Shown: positions 24,722 to 37,055, counted from the first letter of the stretch. The stretch is DNA of 64,000 nt from Atrina japonica (GCA_030159075.1 BROG01000542.1:67001-131000), one strand, 5' to 3'. A program made the numbers and translations. The notes: generated by a model from the letters alone, not told the origin.

Positions 24722-27288
24722 TGGACTTCTACTAACAGCCACACAGAAATCTTTATAATTACAATCTGACAGTGTATGTGATGGGAGTTTTACTTACAGC
24801 CACACAGAAATCTTTATAATTACAATCTGACAGTGTATGTGATGTGAGTTTTACTTACAGCCACACAGAAATCTTTATAATTACAATCTGATGTGTGTTT
24901 TACTTATAGCCACACAGAAATCTTTATAATTACAATCTGACAGTGTATGTGATGTGAGTTTTACTAACAGCAACACAGAAATCTTTATAATTACAATCTG
25001 ACAGTGTATGTGATGGGAGTTTTGCTTACAGCCACACAGAAATCTTTATAATTACAATCTGACAGTGTATGTGATGTGAGTTTTACTAACAGCCACACAG
25101 AAATCTTTATAATTACAATCTGACAGTGTATGTGATGGGAGTTTTACCTACAGCCACACAGAAATCTTTATTTGACAGTGTATGTGTATGTGATGTGAGT
25201 TTTACTTACAGCCACACAGAAATCTTTATAATTACAATCTGACAGTGTATGTGATGTGTGTTTTACTTATAGCCACACAGAAATCTTTATAATTACAATC
25301 TGACAGTGTATGTGATGGGAGTTTTACTTACAGCCACACAGAAATCTTTATAATTACAATCTGACTCTCTGATGTGAGTTTTGCTTACAGCCACACAGAA
25401 ATCTTTATAATTACAATCTGACAGTGTATGTGATGTGAGTTTTACTAACAGCCACACAGAAATCTTTATAATTACAATCTGACAGTGTATGTGATGTGAG
25501 TTTTACTAACAGCCACACAGAAATCTTTATGATGACAATCTGACTCTCTGATGTGAGTTTTGCTTACAGCCACACAGAAATCTTTATAATTACAATCTGA
25601 CAGTGTATGTGATGTGAGTTTTACTTACAGCCACACAGAAATCTTTATAATGACAATCTGACAGTGTATGTGATGTGTGTTTTACTTATAGCCACACAGA
25701 AATCTTTATGATTACAATCTGACTTTCTGATGTGAGTTTTACTTACAGCCACACAGAAATCTTTATAATTACAATCTGACAGTGTATGTGATGTGAGTTT
25801 TACTTACAGCCACACAGAAATCTTTATAATTACAATCTGACAGTGTATGTGATGTGAGTTTTACTAACAGCCACACAGAAATCTTTATAATTACAATCTG
25901 ACAGTGTCTGTGATGTGAGTTTTACTTACAGCCACACAGAAATCTACAATCTGACAGTGTATGTGATGTGTGTTTTACTTATAGCCACACAGAAAGACAA
26001 TCTGACTCTCTGATGTGAGTTTTGCTTACAGCCACACAGAAATCTTTATAATTACAATCTGACAGTGTATGTGATGTGAGTTTTACTTACAGCAACACAG
26101 AAATCTTTATGATGACAATCTGACTCTCTGATGTGAGTTTTACTTACAGCCACACAGAAATCTTTATAATTACAATCTGACAGTGTATGTGATGTGAGTT
26201 TTACTAACAGCCACACAGAAATCTTTATAATTACAATCTGACAGTGTATGTGATGTGAGTTTTACTTACAGCCACACAAAAATCTTTATGATGACAATCT
26301 GACTCTCTGATGTGAGTTTTGCTTACAGCCACACAGAAATCTTTATAATTACAATCTGACAGTGTCTGTGATGTGAGTTTTACTTACAGCCACACAGAAA
26401 TCTTTATAATTACAATCTGACAGTGTATGTGATGTGTGTTTTACTTATAGCCACACAGAAATCTTTATGATTACAATCTGACTCTCTGATGTGAGTTTTA
26501 CTTACAGCCACACAGAAATCTTTAAGAAATCTGACAGTGTATGTGATGTGAGTTTTTACTAACAGCCACACAGAAATCTTTAGTGACAATCTGACTGATG
26601 ATGTGAGTTTTGCTTACAGCCACACAGAAATCTTTATAATTACAATCTGACAGTGTATGTGATGTGAGTTTTACTTACAGCCACACAGAAATCTTTATAA
26701 TTACAATCTGACAGTGTCTGTGATGTTTTACTAACAGCCACACAGAAATCGTTATTTACAATCTACATGTGATGTGAGTTTTACTTACAGCCACACAGAA
26801 ATCTTTATGATTACAATCTGACTCTCTGATGTGAGTTTTGCTTACAGCCACACAGAAATCTTTATAATTACAATCTGACTCTCTGATGTGAGTTTTGCTT
26901 ACAGCCACACAGAAATCTTTATAATTACAATCTGACAGTATCTGTGATGGGACATTTACTTACAGTCACACAGAAATCTTTATAATAATGTATACATTGA
27001 AAACTTTGCCCCAGTTAAAGTATTTTCTGCTCTTTTACGAGAGAAAACATATTCACCCCGTCTTACATTGACCCTGAATAACTATTCTTTCATTGATGAC
27101 ATGCATTACTGAGCGTGGATTATTTAGCTTGAAAATTTTGCTTTCATTTTAAATTACATGTAGCCTTCTCATCTATATATAAATCGTGAAAATGGCAAAA
27201 ATGAAATGAAAGCGAAAATTTACAGGTGTACGGTAAAACCAGACTATCTATTATGGGACTTTCTTTACAGCCACACAGGAATCTTAAA
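24722..27288. repeat. About 62-bp satellite-like array, roughly 37 units, interrupted by a MITE
   Basis: The typical unit reads ACAGCCACACAGAAATCTTT, ATAATTACAATCTGACAGTG, TATGTGATGTGAGTTTTACTTA. A shorter variant of about 54 bp (TCTGACTCTCTGATGTGAG) recurs among the long ones, giving an irregular two-type pattern. The last unit is split at about 26987 by an inverted-repeat element and resumes at 27255-27285. Confidence 0.95.
26988..27235. mobile_element. TA-type MITE (TACTGTATACC family) inside the satellite
   Basis: The ends TGTATACATTGAAAACTTTG and GCGAAAATTTACAGGTGTAC-GGTA are inverted matches. The body shares ACATATTCACCCCGTCTTA and TTAGCTTGAAAATTTTGC with the 6087 copy. Satellite-like sequence lies on both sides, so the element jumped in after the array formed. 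Confidence 0.75.
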
Positions 27289-27846
27289 AAGTATACAGGT
27301 ACCACAATATATAATATACATACATCGAAAATGATGTAAAAGAAGACAGAATAACAAAACTTTATCAGAACCAATGAAAACCCTCTGTGTGGCAAAAGGA
27401 AAATCATGAAGATCAGTTTACACGTGTTGTACCAACAATTTCCAGATTGAATAACTCTACAACTTTATCAAAATAAGGTTAACCCTTAATTTGAATTAGA
27501 GATGAATTAGATCTGTCCGGAAGGCCTTTCTATCTTCTTTTAGACAGAAATAATTAAAAGTAAACATATTAATGCTATCTCCATCATCAATAGCTGGGCT
27601 TCCTTCAAACGTATCCTGCCTGGATGTTTAAGTCTGGAGTGAGGAGAACCTGTATGATAATCTTTGGCAAGATACAAACTCTGTTTACATTTTGATCTGG
27701 GTTAGTTTAATGTTTGAAGGTGGTCCAGGGAGAGCCTCATCAACATTCTATAAAAATCTGTCAACATCTTTCTGCCTCAAGAGATTTATGTGTAAAGATC
27801 TAATTTGATATTGGGTTGATAATAACTAAAATAAAACATTCTAAGG

Positions 27847-27850
<4 letters not shown>

Positions 27851-27932
<82 letters not shown>

Positions 27933-28014
27933 GAGAGACAGACAGAGAGAGAGACAGAGAAAGCGAGAGAGAGAGAGAGAGAGACAGAGAGAGATAGAGA
28001 GAGAGAGGAGAGAG
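27851..28014. repeat. (GA)n with GACA interruptions
   Basis: Purine-rich on the plus strand, with AGACAGACAG and GAAAGCGAG breaks. The Ser/Leu minus frame is an artefact. Confidence 0.95.
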
Positions 28015-30589
28015 ATTACAAACATGGAGAGATATTTAACCACTCACATTACACTTACCTGATTAATATTCATAATCTGCATGTAAATTCATTTCTGTCT
28101 CACATGATTGGATACTTCATTTGGTTTCAGACACCATGATGTAATCCCGGATAAAACCATGTCCACACATCCACTCTGACCGTAATACCAGAAAAAAAAA
28201 ACCTAAACAATTTTAAACATAATAAAATGTTCAAACATGATGGAGAAGATAAAGATATATGATATAAAACATTTGAAATAAACATATGAAATAAACGTTT
28301 AAGATAAACAATCATAAAACATATGGTGTTGAATTGCTTTTTTAATGCAGCTTTAATGATGTCTGACCATTATTGTCACTGGGCCCATCAAATAGATAGA
28401 TCAAATGGCGACCATTTTGTAAATTGAGAAATTTTCTGTCAAAATTTCTTCTAGATTTTTTAAAAACTCATTCACGCACAATTAAAAACTTTGAAATTGA
28501 AGCCCTCTTTATGGTCATGATAATCAATATAATGTAATATATACCTCATTACGTTGGCAATTTTTAGACAAAAGAAATTAAAACAATGGAATAGTTCAAC
28601 TTGAACATAAACAGAGACAGATAGTTAAACCAAACAAAAAAATGACGCACATTGGAAATTGTGTTTTAAAAATTGTTTTGTTGATTTTCGTTTTTTAAAA
28701 AATGATACAGGTTTAGGAAACAATATATTTTGATTCATCTTTTTTCAAAATTTTTTTGACAGACTATAGATTTAAAAAGTCATTATTTTTTTATTAAAAA
28801 GTAAATTAATTTTTTTGGAAATGTTCCCCTAACAGACAGACAGATGGACAGACAGGCAGGTAGACAGACAGACAAGCAGACAGACAAGCAGACAGACAGA
28901 GATAGACAGATGGACAGTCCAGCCAAATATATAACCATGTTGTACATCAAATCACGAACACAGATATGTAAATCTCATATCTAAATACATTTCATAAACT
29001 GTTTACTTAGGGTATGGTAAAGTACATATTTCCGTTTAGGTAAGTGAATAAGGCTATTGTCATGGCAACATATTTGTCATATATAGTCTCAGTACGCATT
29101 GTTGAAAGCTGTAATCCATTAAAATTTTGTAAAATACAGTATTAAGTGGTAAATTTAGACAGAAAATGTTTATAAATCGATACAGGTGCTATAACAACAA
29201 ATGGTCATATTAAGCACTTAATGTTACCATAGAAATGTATGGTTAATGCTACAAGACTGATCACTTTGATTAAGTAGGCTAAGTATAACATGGTCCAATA
29301 TCTTCAGTATGTTGATTCAAAATTATGAGGCAAAAATGGAAAAAAAAATCCGATCTGACTGGTCCACCTAAAAGGCCCCAACCCCCAAAATGTTTAAGCA
29401 GTTTTCAACTTTTGCCCATTTACATTTTTCTTATCAAAATTAAAAATACATGTCAAGGTTGAAAATTGACTTTTAAAAATTGCCAACAGATCCACTCACT
29501 AAAGCTATTGCTCAGATTAATTTTTAATGATGGCCTGATTAATCATGAATACATCAATAAGTGAAATTTGAAATCTTACAAAAAATTTGACTTGAACTTT
29601 TGGGATTTTGTATCCAGATATTGGATCTAGCTATCTCTTATTTCTCCATCAATCATTTTACAACCTGCTGATAAGATTTTGAAATATTAACACGTAACTG
29701 CAACTTAAGTAAGATGTCTTCTACAAGTGTTGTTCGTAATTATCTGCCTCACCGATTATAGTCATATATTATCCACGACAAAGAAGTCGTTGATGGGTGG
29801 CGATGATGTATTTTTTTGTTCTGCATCATGTCACCCGGATACAGACGTATCACCTGTGTATCGATGTCATCTCTCGAGGCCCCTAACTACATCATTTTGT
29901 CACACTCGGTCAATCCTTTTGTTCCCCATTACACCAAACAAAAATGTTCTCTCTTTTTTTTTCGCAGCTATGCAAATATCCAGAGGGATGTAATATAATC
30001 GTCATCAATCTGAAGATATATTTAAAGACTTTTTTCTTGTACACACCTTTAACACAGGAAGCTGAGAAATGAGAAACGAACGCTATAATCTAAATGTGTC
30101 ATTTTGTCAGTAAAATGTGTACCCGTTTTATTGCATTAATCCTCGGTGCAATTCAAAACCAGTCATTTTACAGGTTGTTCCCTTTCACAGTCAGAATCAG
30201 CTGCGGTGTTCTGTAATGTTTTACATTTATCTACGATAGTATATCATTAATTTGTCATCCTGTGCTAAATTGTGTAATTAAGCCATTAAATGTAAAAAAA
30301 ATAATGGAATAAAGAATGAAAAAAAAATGTTCTCCTAGTATTACATTCCTCTGAGGGGATGAACAAGTAAAATTACCACACATTGAATGAAAGGATAAAT
30401 ATTTTTTTTTTGGCTTTTGGATAACTTTGGATATAACACAAATATTTAGATCAGAAGTGAGTGTTGATTGCTGTTTAAAGAATGCTAACCATCGTGTACA
30501 AATTATTTTTATTTCGGCACAAAATTTAGAAATTTTGTCACAATAATTCCATTCAGACAAGACAAAATTATACATATTTACTATGTACT
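28015..30589. other. Unassigned AT-rich sequence
   Basis: Includes a (GACA)n tract at 28833-28914. A minus CAG|GTAAGT donor-like site at 28059/28060 has no open exon before it. Open frames at 29727-29998 and minus 30255-30575 are featureless. Confidence 0.45.
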
Positions 30590-30665
30590 GGCCTGGATAG
30601 CTCAGTTGGTAAGAGCGTCCTGCTAGTGTTAAGAAGGTCCTGGGTTCGATTCCCGGTCTGGCTGC
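30590..30665 (+). repeat. tRNA-like sequence (SINE head), copy 1
   Basis: It has a D-arm/A box GATAGCTCAGTTGGTAAGAGC and a perfect B box GGTTCGATTCC, with a partly paired acceptor stem (GCCTGGA against GTCTGGC, two mismatches). The anticodon arm does not fold, so it is a SINE head or relic and not a working tRNA gene. Confidence 0.75.
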
Positions 30666-30796
30666 ACATTTTTCCTCACCTACTACATTTGGCGCTCAAC
30701 TAAATAACTCACGATGGTGTGTGTTAAGAGTCTCGTTGATTTCTGGGGTCAGAAATCTTGTTATGGGGGAAAAGTGTAGCAGTGTAGAGGGTATCT

Positions 30797-30872
30797 GCCT
30801 GGATAGCTCATTTGGTAAGAGCATCCTGCTAGTGTTTGGAAGGTCCTGGGTTTGATTCCCAGTCTGGCCACA
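30797..30872 (+). repeat. tRNA-like sequence, copy 2
   Basis: A near repeat of the 30590 copy, 206 bases downstream, with the same flank CACATTTTTCCTC-CCTACTACATT. The B box has decayed to GGTTTGATTCC. The shared flank shows the two arose by local duplication or belong to one longer SINE. Confidence 0.75.
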
Positions 30873-30951
30873 CATTTTTCCTCGCCTACTACATTATCTA
30901 GTATAAGATTACTTTTTTAACAAAATATAAATACACTATCTAGGTCATCTA

Positions 30952-31041
30952 TTAACTAATCCACCCCTAAAGACACATTTGGACCAGTCTACATCATTGA
31001 TTTACGGAACAGTCCATTGTTTTTCAGGGGTGATGAGTTAA
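30952..31041. mobile_element. TTAA-bounded palindromic element
   Basis: TTAACTAATCCACCCCTAAA at the left and CAGGGGTGATGAGTTAA at the right; 90 bases, with the core in reverse orientation relative to the 19504 copy. Confidence 0.85.
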
Positions 31042-31151
31042 ACATAATTTATATCATTTATATCAAGGTTACTGTTCAAAACAAAGCGTCATTAAATTGG
31101 TCCTGCGCTGTGGTCAAACTTGGACTTTTGTTTTATTTAGCTAGGAAAGGA

Positions 31152-31225
31152 TGTAGTTCCTCAGATGGTACAGTGCCAGACCTTCAATGAGAAGGTCCCT
31201 GGTTTGATCCCTGGTCGTGCCAGAT
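31152..31225 (+). repeat. tRNA-like sequence, second type
   Basis: A box region TAGTTCCTCAGATGGTACAG and B box GGTTTGATCCC, ending GTCGTGCCA. It differs from the 30590 type but matches 36976-37050 in reverse. Confidence 0.6.
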
Positions 31226-31969
31226 TTTTATAGTACAGTTTTCATTCCTTGTCCACACAGCTTTATGCCCAGATGGAGGTTAAATGGTTCTAGGATGCGC
31301 AGTTTGATTCCTTTGTCAAATTGTACAAGTGTAGTGGCACTTTTAAAGCCGTTTGAAATGCAGACCTCTAAAGAACGGCACAGATACACACTCACGGGGA
31401 TGAGTGGCGAGGCTGTAAGTAGTCATGGCTCAAGCCAAAGCAGGCTTTTACCCACTTGAGTAACACACTGCTAGTTCATTTTGTATACTATGCATTGAAA
31501 TATTGGATAAAATGGAAAATTTAAGTATATATATATATATATATATAACTTCAAATTAAACAAAAATGTACATGTGTATGTCAATATGAATTCTTTCTTC
31601 TTCAAACAGAATATATATATATATATATATCGTTAAAGTACATTTTCAAAATGTTGTTGAAATAATTTTTTGAAGATATTTCCTTGAAGAGGAGAATTCA
31701 ACTGTTATAAAGGTAAGAATATGATATCAGAGAAATACCAGGATGTAACATCGGAATGTTACAAGGACTTGTAGAAGTGTAACTAATTTAATGTAGATTT
31801 CAACAAGAGCCTAACAAGTTGTTAAAAGTGGAAGAAATTGGTTCTACAAATAAATTTCAAAATATGAAAAACATGATGTGCTCCAATGTTTTGAAATTGA
31901 TTGTTGTGCACTTTTATGATTGTTTTGTTGTGAATGTCAATATCAAATACTGTATAGAAACACTCATGT
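31226..31969. other. Unassigned sequence with two (AT)n tracts
   Basis: (AT)n at 31526-31546 and 31610-31630, otherwise nothing. The open frame at 31217-31459 begins inside the tRNA-like repeat and is not called. Confidence 0.5.
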
Positions 31970-32040
31970 GGGACTGGTAGTAGAATGTCTGTCTTGAAAG
32001 TCTAGGTGTATGGGTTCAAATCTGAGGTGGACCTAAGAAT
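31970..32040 (+). repeat. Degenerate tRNA-like sequence
   Basis: It shows GGGACTGGTAGTAGAATGTC and a B-box-like GGGTTCAAATC followed by GGTGGACC. The stems are poor, so this is a SINE relic at best. Confidence 0.35.
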
Positions 32041-32154
32041 TTTTCACAGGGAATGTAACTTGATCAAGTGCTGGGAATACAAAATTAAAGTCAAAATTAA
32101 TTGAAATGAGACTTAAACAAGAGGTCATTGTAGACATGGTAATCTGACTAATCA

Positions 32155-32155
32155 A

Positions 32156-32196
<41 letters not shown>

Positions 32197-32407
32197 CCAC
32201 CATCATCATCATCATCACTGGAATCATCACTGGCATCATCAACATCATCATAATAATTGGCATCATCTTCATCATTGGCATCACCACCATAATCATCATC
32301 ATCATTTGCATCACCATCACAATCATCATTATCATCATTGGCATCACCATCACAATCATCATCATTATCATTATCATCGTTGACATCATCAACAACAAGA
32401 ACAACCT
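32155..32407. repeat. (ATC)n trinucleotide tract
   Basis: A perfect CAT run at 32155-32195, then degenerate CATCA/CACCA units with GGCATCA spacers. The Met-rich minus frame (32033-32422) is the trinucleotide read in one phase. Confidence 0.95.
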
Positions 32408-33311
32408 CACCAACATCAGCACAATATGACTGAAAAAATTGTTGAACGTGACTTAAACCACCATTTAAATAACAATTTCAGACATGAAGTTTAAACGTAC
32501 TGAAGTCACAAGTTACTAACTGTCCTCTCTTTCACCTTCTTATGCGGAATGTCTAACTTTACAGTCCACCAGGTCGTAGCTAGCAAACATCAAAACCCAA
32601 GGACATGGATATCCTCTCTCAAGATATCATTAACTTTTAGACCCAATATCAAAATAAAATGAAGGCCTGACATACCCCCATCAAAGCGGAAACTGAATCA
32701 ACAAATAGCCGCTGATTTAATTATATGTCAATTTAATTTTCATGAATTTGTTTTATATTGACTTACAGCAGCCTCGGGGTACATGTATATCTTTTTCGTT
32801 GGTTATCTGTTTGGTGACGGGGATAACAGAAGCAGACACAGAAGGTGATGCAGGGGTCATTTGTATGTTAGGTGAATATTAATGAAAAAAGATTTGTACA
32901 CGTCTTTTTCTGCAAATTAGGGGAAAATGCTAGTGGCAAAACAATTGAGATTTTGATGTGAATTTGTGTCTAATTTGGAAAAAATAGTTTGCAGATATGT
33001 AAATCTATATGTACTTGAATCTCTTTTTTAATCTCCCCCTGCTTTAATTTATATTTTCCATTATGGTTGTAATCTGTACAACAACTTTCGGAATTTTTTT
33101 TCATCAAATTGGTATAAAAACACATGTATTTTGCATTGTGAATGGGGTCGAATATCTGTAACATGAAAATTATAGAAAAAGGCCTGTTTCAGATCAAAGA
33201 AAATTGTTTACAAAATTGGGAAAAATAAACATTTTCAAAATATAAATTCTACAGAAAGCAAGATATACATGGTGTGTATTGTCTGATTCACATAAGATGG
33301 CAGGGCAGAGT
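32408..33311. other. Unassigned AT-rich sequence
   Basis: No repeat, RNA or exon seen. Confidence 0.5.
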
Positions 33312-33556
33312 ATGGTAACCTTTTGATTATCATAGGGATGATTCTACTCACTTTTCGATTATGACAAGCTGCACGGGAAAAACATTTTATTCCTCACTGG
33401 ATACTGTCTTATGTATGGTAACAAGTAAGAATGATAACTCTAGTCAGTGTACAATGTAACTTTAATGTTACGCTTTATTACCTGAAGTTAAAACTCGTCC
33501 AGATAAAAAAAGGGTTCACAATACTCCGACCCTCAAGGTTATATGAAATTTACTAT
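33312..33556 (-). repeat. Dispersed 240-bp repeat, copy 1
   Basis: In minus orientation it matches 47560-47792 and 57212-57440, sharing AGTTTTAACTTCAGGTAATA-type and GATAATCAAAAGGTTACC-type words. Overlapping frames here and in the 47560 copy give related peptides (VTLYYLKLKLVQIK and VTLYYLKFKLIQVK). No full gene is seen. Confidence 0.7.
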
Positions 33557-33809
33557 AGCACTAGTTGTACTATGGTTACCATGGAGATTGTACATGTATA
33601 TGTACACAAAGTTGCAATGCACCGAGTCTTTGCCAATTATCTACCCCTAAAACAAATGGACTTTACTTAAGATCAATGACAAATGGGTCAGTCCAAATTA
33701 ATTTAGGTGTGAATAAATGAAATATGTAGACTATACTGTCTTTTTTTCAAAGTGAGACAGAAAAACTTCTTTCCTTTCACTCTGTTTATATTTGACAGAA
33801 TTTCTGTTT

Positions 33810-33955
33810 CACAGTAGGTTTGGCCAATCATAGAACCCTCACTGCATTGGCATCAGTCCATAGCACAAGTCAAAATTTGTGGCACTTCAACTATATAACA
33901 GGTGACATCTCCACATAATTAAAAAATGCTGAACTGGACGAAAAACGATCAAATC
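33810..33955 (+). mobile_element. SINE family A, partial and diverged
   Basis: The body runs from CACAGTAGG through CCTCACTGCATTGGCAT and CAAAATTTGTGGC to a decayed tail near GACGAAAAACGATCAAATC. The head is missing. It shares the CATTGGCAT variant with the 13968-14070 copy, suggesting a common subfamily. Confidence 0.7.
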
Positions 33956-34548
33956 ACATGATTCATCTCTCAGATGACCTCTTATGACAAATGGCCTTTA
34001 CATAGAGGTGGTCGTAATGTATAATTTGAATGTACATGACTTAACACTCTCATATTCTATGGAGAGTGACACTGATGCTGTTCTCAAATATGAAGCCTAC
34101 CATAGGACACACAGAGAAGAGTGGTTCTAAAAGCTTCCAGGTACAGAAGAGCGAGGTAATTACAGACGTGTCCAGTGACAGCTAATGCAAACATGTAATT
34201 TAATCTTTAACACAGACACTGAGAGGGTGGGTCACTACAGCAATTTTAATGGCTGAAGTTCAACAGGGGTGCGGTTCTGTCAAAGTTTTTATTATTGGAT
34301 TATTAAAGGATTGACAAAATTACATCTGTACCTTGGCGTTTCTGACATTATTAGAGCCGACCATCTTAGGACTGGATTCACATTCAGTATGTAACATGTG
34401 TTGCTATTAGTTCAACTACGTACTCTGTTATTATTTTGATGATGAGAAATAATTTTGATGGCCAGACCTGTTCCTCAGAAATCTCTAAAAATACCAACAC
34501 AAGTATAGAGTGTTTTCAGTAATACATGTATAGTTATCAGTATAACAA
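33956..34548. other. Unassigned sequence
   Basis: Starts with a TA-MITE fragment (GGTGGTC word near 34010). Nothing else. Confidence 0.5.
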
Positions 34549-34830
34549 GATGCCCAAAAGGCCTTAACAGTTACCTGAGTGAAATAATACCGAGATTTGG
34601 CCCCTTTTTGAGTCCATATGGGTCCAAACCCTTTTTACTCACAAATTTAATGTGCACTGGTTTCACATGAGGATACTTCTTGCCGATTTTGGTTAAAATT
34701 GGCCTACTAGTTCTTGAGAAAAGTCAAAAATGTGTAAAAGTTAACAATGAGTGACTTCACAACGGACGATGACAGACAAAGGTAATCGCAATAGGTCACC
34801 ATAAGCCTTTGGCTCAGCTGACCTAAAAAT
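34549..34830. repeat. Dispersed repeat of a type common in bivalves
   Basis: It starts AGATGCCCAAAAGGCCTTAA, has an inner TTTGGTTAAAATTGGCCTAC and a GGACGATGACAGAC block, and ends AAGCCTTTGGCTCAGCTGAC. The GCCC..GGC and GCC..GGC ends are weakly inverted. I recall this layout from many bivalve loci; that is memory, not a search. A decayed relative is at 49735-49962 and another block with CCCATAACTCTGG words at 5540-5578 and 5880-5975. Confidence 0.55.
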
Positions 34831-34890
34831 GTCAACTTTTGTGTAGACCTTCTGGACACAGTTTCTGCTTCTTCTGTTGCCAAATTTATA

Positions 34891-35072
34891 TACAGTGAAA
34901 CTTGTATTCAATGACCTTCTTAGGGACACATGAAAACTGATTTTTTTAGGGAGGTGGTCTTTATATAGAGGTTGATTTGTACACAAATGGTACTATTAGG
35001 GACAGCAAAAACCAGTCTTTGTGACCAGGTGGTCGTTATACACAGGTGGTTGCTATAGCAGGTTTGACTGTA
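34891..35072. mobile_element. TA-CAGTGAAACC family MITE
   Basis: Starts TACAGTGAAACTTGTATTCA and ends GCTATAGCAGGTTTGACTGTA; the interior is colinear with the 5579 copy (GTTGATTTGTACACAAATGG, ACTATTAGGGACAGC). Confidence 0.85.
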
Positions 35073-35266
35073 AATCTAAGTCTAAGTATGCCAATACATA
35101 TGTATGCAGGTTCATTTATCACTTCATGTCTTCTGCTTGTTTCACCTGATATTTTAACCTTGACCTTTAACCAATGACCTGCAAATACTGAGAATATCAC
35201 ATAGAAGCATAACCATGACCTTGACATGCAGTGAAATGAAAATAGAAATTTGTACATTTTTACAAT

Positions 35267-35628
35267 CTTAAAGGGATATTAGGTGTTCCCCCCTTTTTAC
35301 TACTTAAATTAATATACAATAACAAAAAAAATAGATATAAACAGGCATAAAAATTCCTAAATTCCCTATAAATTTTGTGGAAATTGCTTGAGAAACCCAG
35401 GTTTGGCACTTTTTCAATTGCAACTGATTAACTCAACTCAGCCTTACTACTTGTATATGAATACCCCACTAGACCTGACCTGATTTTCACAAAATATATA
35501 GGAATATAAGATTTTTTTATGCCTGTGGATAGCTCTTATTTGTTTTTGTAAATCAAGTGCAAGCAGTAAAATCAGAAAAAATCGAAAAACTTTTTTTGGA
35601 AAACACAACTAATGATGCTCCATTTAAG
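35267..35628. mobile_element. CTTAAAGGG foldback element, copy 1
   Basis: CTTAAAGGGATATTAGGTGT and the inverse of AACTAATGATGCTCCATTTA-AG are the ends. Long inner arms also pair: CAGGCATAAAAATTCCTAAA against ATATAAGATTTTTTTATGCC. A full-length foldback of about 360 bases. Confidence 0.75.
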
Positions 35629-35720
35629 AACATTACTGAACATTGTTGTGTTAAAAATACAGATCATGCCTAAGGGTGCATGTACCATTTTATACAAATA
35701 AGAAAAATAAATCTAAATCA

Positions 35721-35803
35721 TACACCCCTGGATTCTGATAGTGAAGTTAATCTTTCTATGAGATGGGCAGGTCCAAATATGACTCTAGGGGGTGATGAGT
35801 TAA
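35721..35803. mobile_element. TTAA-family element, partial
   Basis: It keeps ACACCCCTGGATTCTGATAG, GGGCAGGTCCAAATATGACT and the right end GGGGTGATGAGTTAA, as in the long copy at 8646. Confidence 0.6.
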
Positions 35804-36588
35804 GATACATATAAAATTTTGATGCAATATTAATAAATTTTCGTGGTTCAAACAAACTGTTCTAACACAAATATACTTTTGATTTTTATTGACATATTTC
35901 ATATACATTTATTTTGTATCACAATAAACAATTTTTTCTTCTTGTTCTCAAATCAAAGCTTTTTATTTCAAAACCCCATTCAAAAAATGAAAGAGAAACT
36001 AATCTGTTTTCTAGTTCTTTTCTTTTTTGTACTTTTTTTTCATGGTTTCTAAATTTCAAAAACTAAATACGAACTGACAAAAAGAAATCAAGTCATCTGT
36101 AGACAAAATGTCTCAATGAAATAACAGTTTGATTTCTAAATTAGATCACGTTTGACAAGTAAATATTTTAATTAAATATATATGACCTGTCTTAAGCCAG
36201 GTAGAACAAATCTTAAACAACATACCGTCTGACAGTACAATTAACATTTTCATTTATACAAGAAAAGGTCTAATTATGGAACCTTTGCATTTATCTTCAT
36301 TCTCCTTACACTGGGGGACAAAATAAAACAGCTTCCCCCAAATGAGGTCAAGGGGCAATCCTGCTTGATTTGGCTTGACTACTTAAAATCCCTTGTCACT
36401 CGTCCCAGTATAGGAGGGACTGATGTCGTGTGTGAGCGTTTGTGTCTTTTTTGAATGGTCCATATCTATAATGGATTTTTAGTGTCAATACACTGGTACA
36501 ATCTGACAAACGTATCAGACCACACATCCTAGACCATTTACATGTGCCCTCCATCTAGACAGAGCTGTGTGGACAAGAGATGATGACT

Positions 36589-36971
36589 CATTTAAAGAGG
36601 CATATTAATTGTGTATCTGCCAAATTTTTTTTTTTTTTCCGATTTTTTGTACTTTTTCTATCTGAACTTGATGTACAATAACAGATCGAAGCAATGCACA
36701 GGAATGAAAAATCTTATATACCTATATGTTTTGCGGAAATAAAATCAGGTCCAATGTTTTATGTATTTACACATAGTAAGGTTGAGTTAATCAATTGCAA
36801 TTGAAAAAGTGCCAAACCTCTTTTTCTCAAGCAAAATATATAGAGATTTAATCATTTCTATGCCAGTTTATATCTCTTTTTGTTATTGTATATTAATCTA
36901 AGTAGTAAGAAAGGGGGAAAAAATGAAAAAAAACAAAACAAAACAAAAAACACAGCTAATGGCCCTTTAAG
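36589..36971. mobile_element. CTTAAAGGG foldback element, copy 2
   Basis: Ends TTTAAAGAGGCATATTAATT and AGCTAATGGCCCTTTAAG. The central CAATTGCAATTGAAAAAGTG-CC matches copy 1 in inverse orientation, as expected for a near-palindrome. Confidence 0.75.
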
Positions 36972-36975
36972 AAAA

Positions 36976-37050
36976 TCTGTCACGACCCAAGTTCAAACCA
37001 GGAACCTTCATATTGAAGATCTGGTGCTCTAACAAGTGAGTTAATATGTC
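36976..37050 (-). repeat. tRNA-like sequence, second type
   Basis: On the minus strand it has ACTCACTTGTTAGAGCACC, TTCAATATGAAGGTTCC and GGTTTGAACTTGGGTCGTG, in the same order as 31152-31225. It abuts the split family B SINE. Confidence 0.55.
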
Positions 37051-37055
37051 CACTT

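Noticed and set aside
28060..28150. Minus-strand exon ending at CAG|GTAAGT
   Set aside because: All frames close within a few codons upstream, so at most a non-coding exon, with no other support.
30590..30665. Functional tRNA gene
   Set aside because: Promoter boxes are good but the anticodon stem does not pair and the acceptor stem has two mismatches.
32033..32422. 129-codon Met-rich protein
   Set aside because: One phase of an (ATC)n microsatellite on the minus strand.
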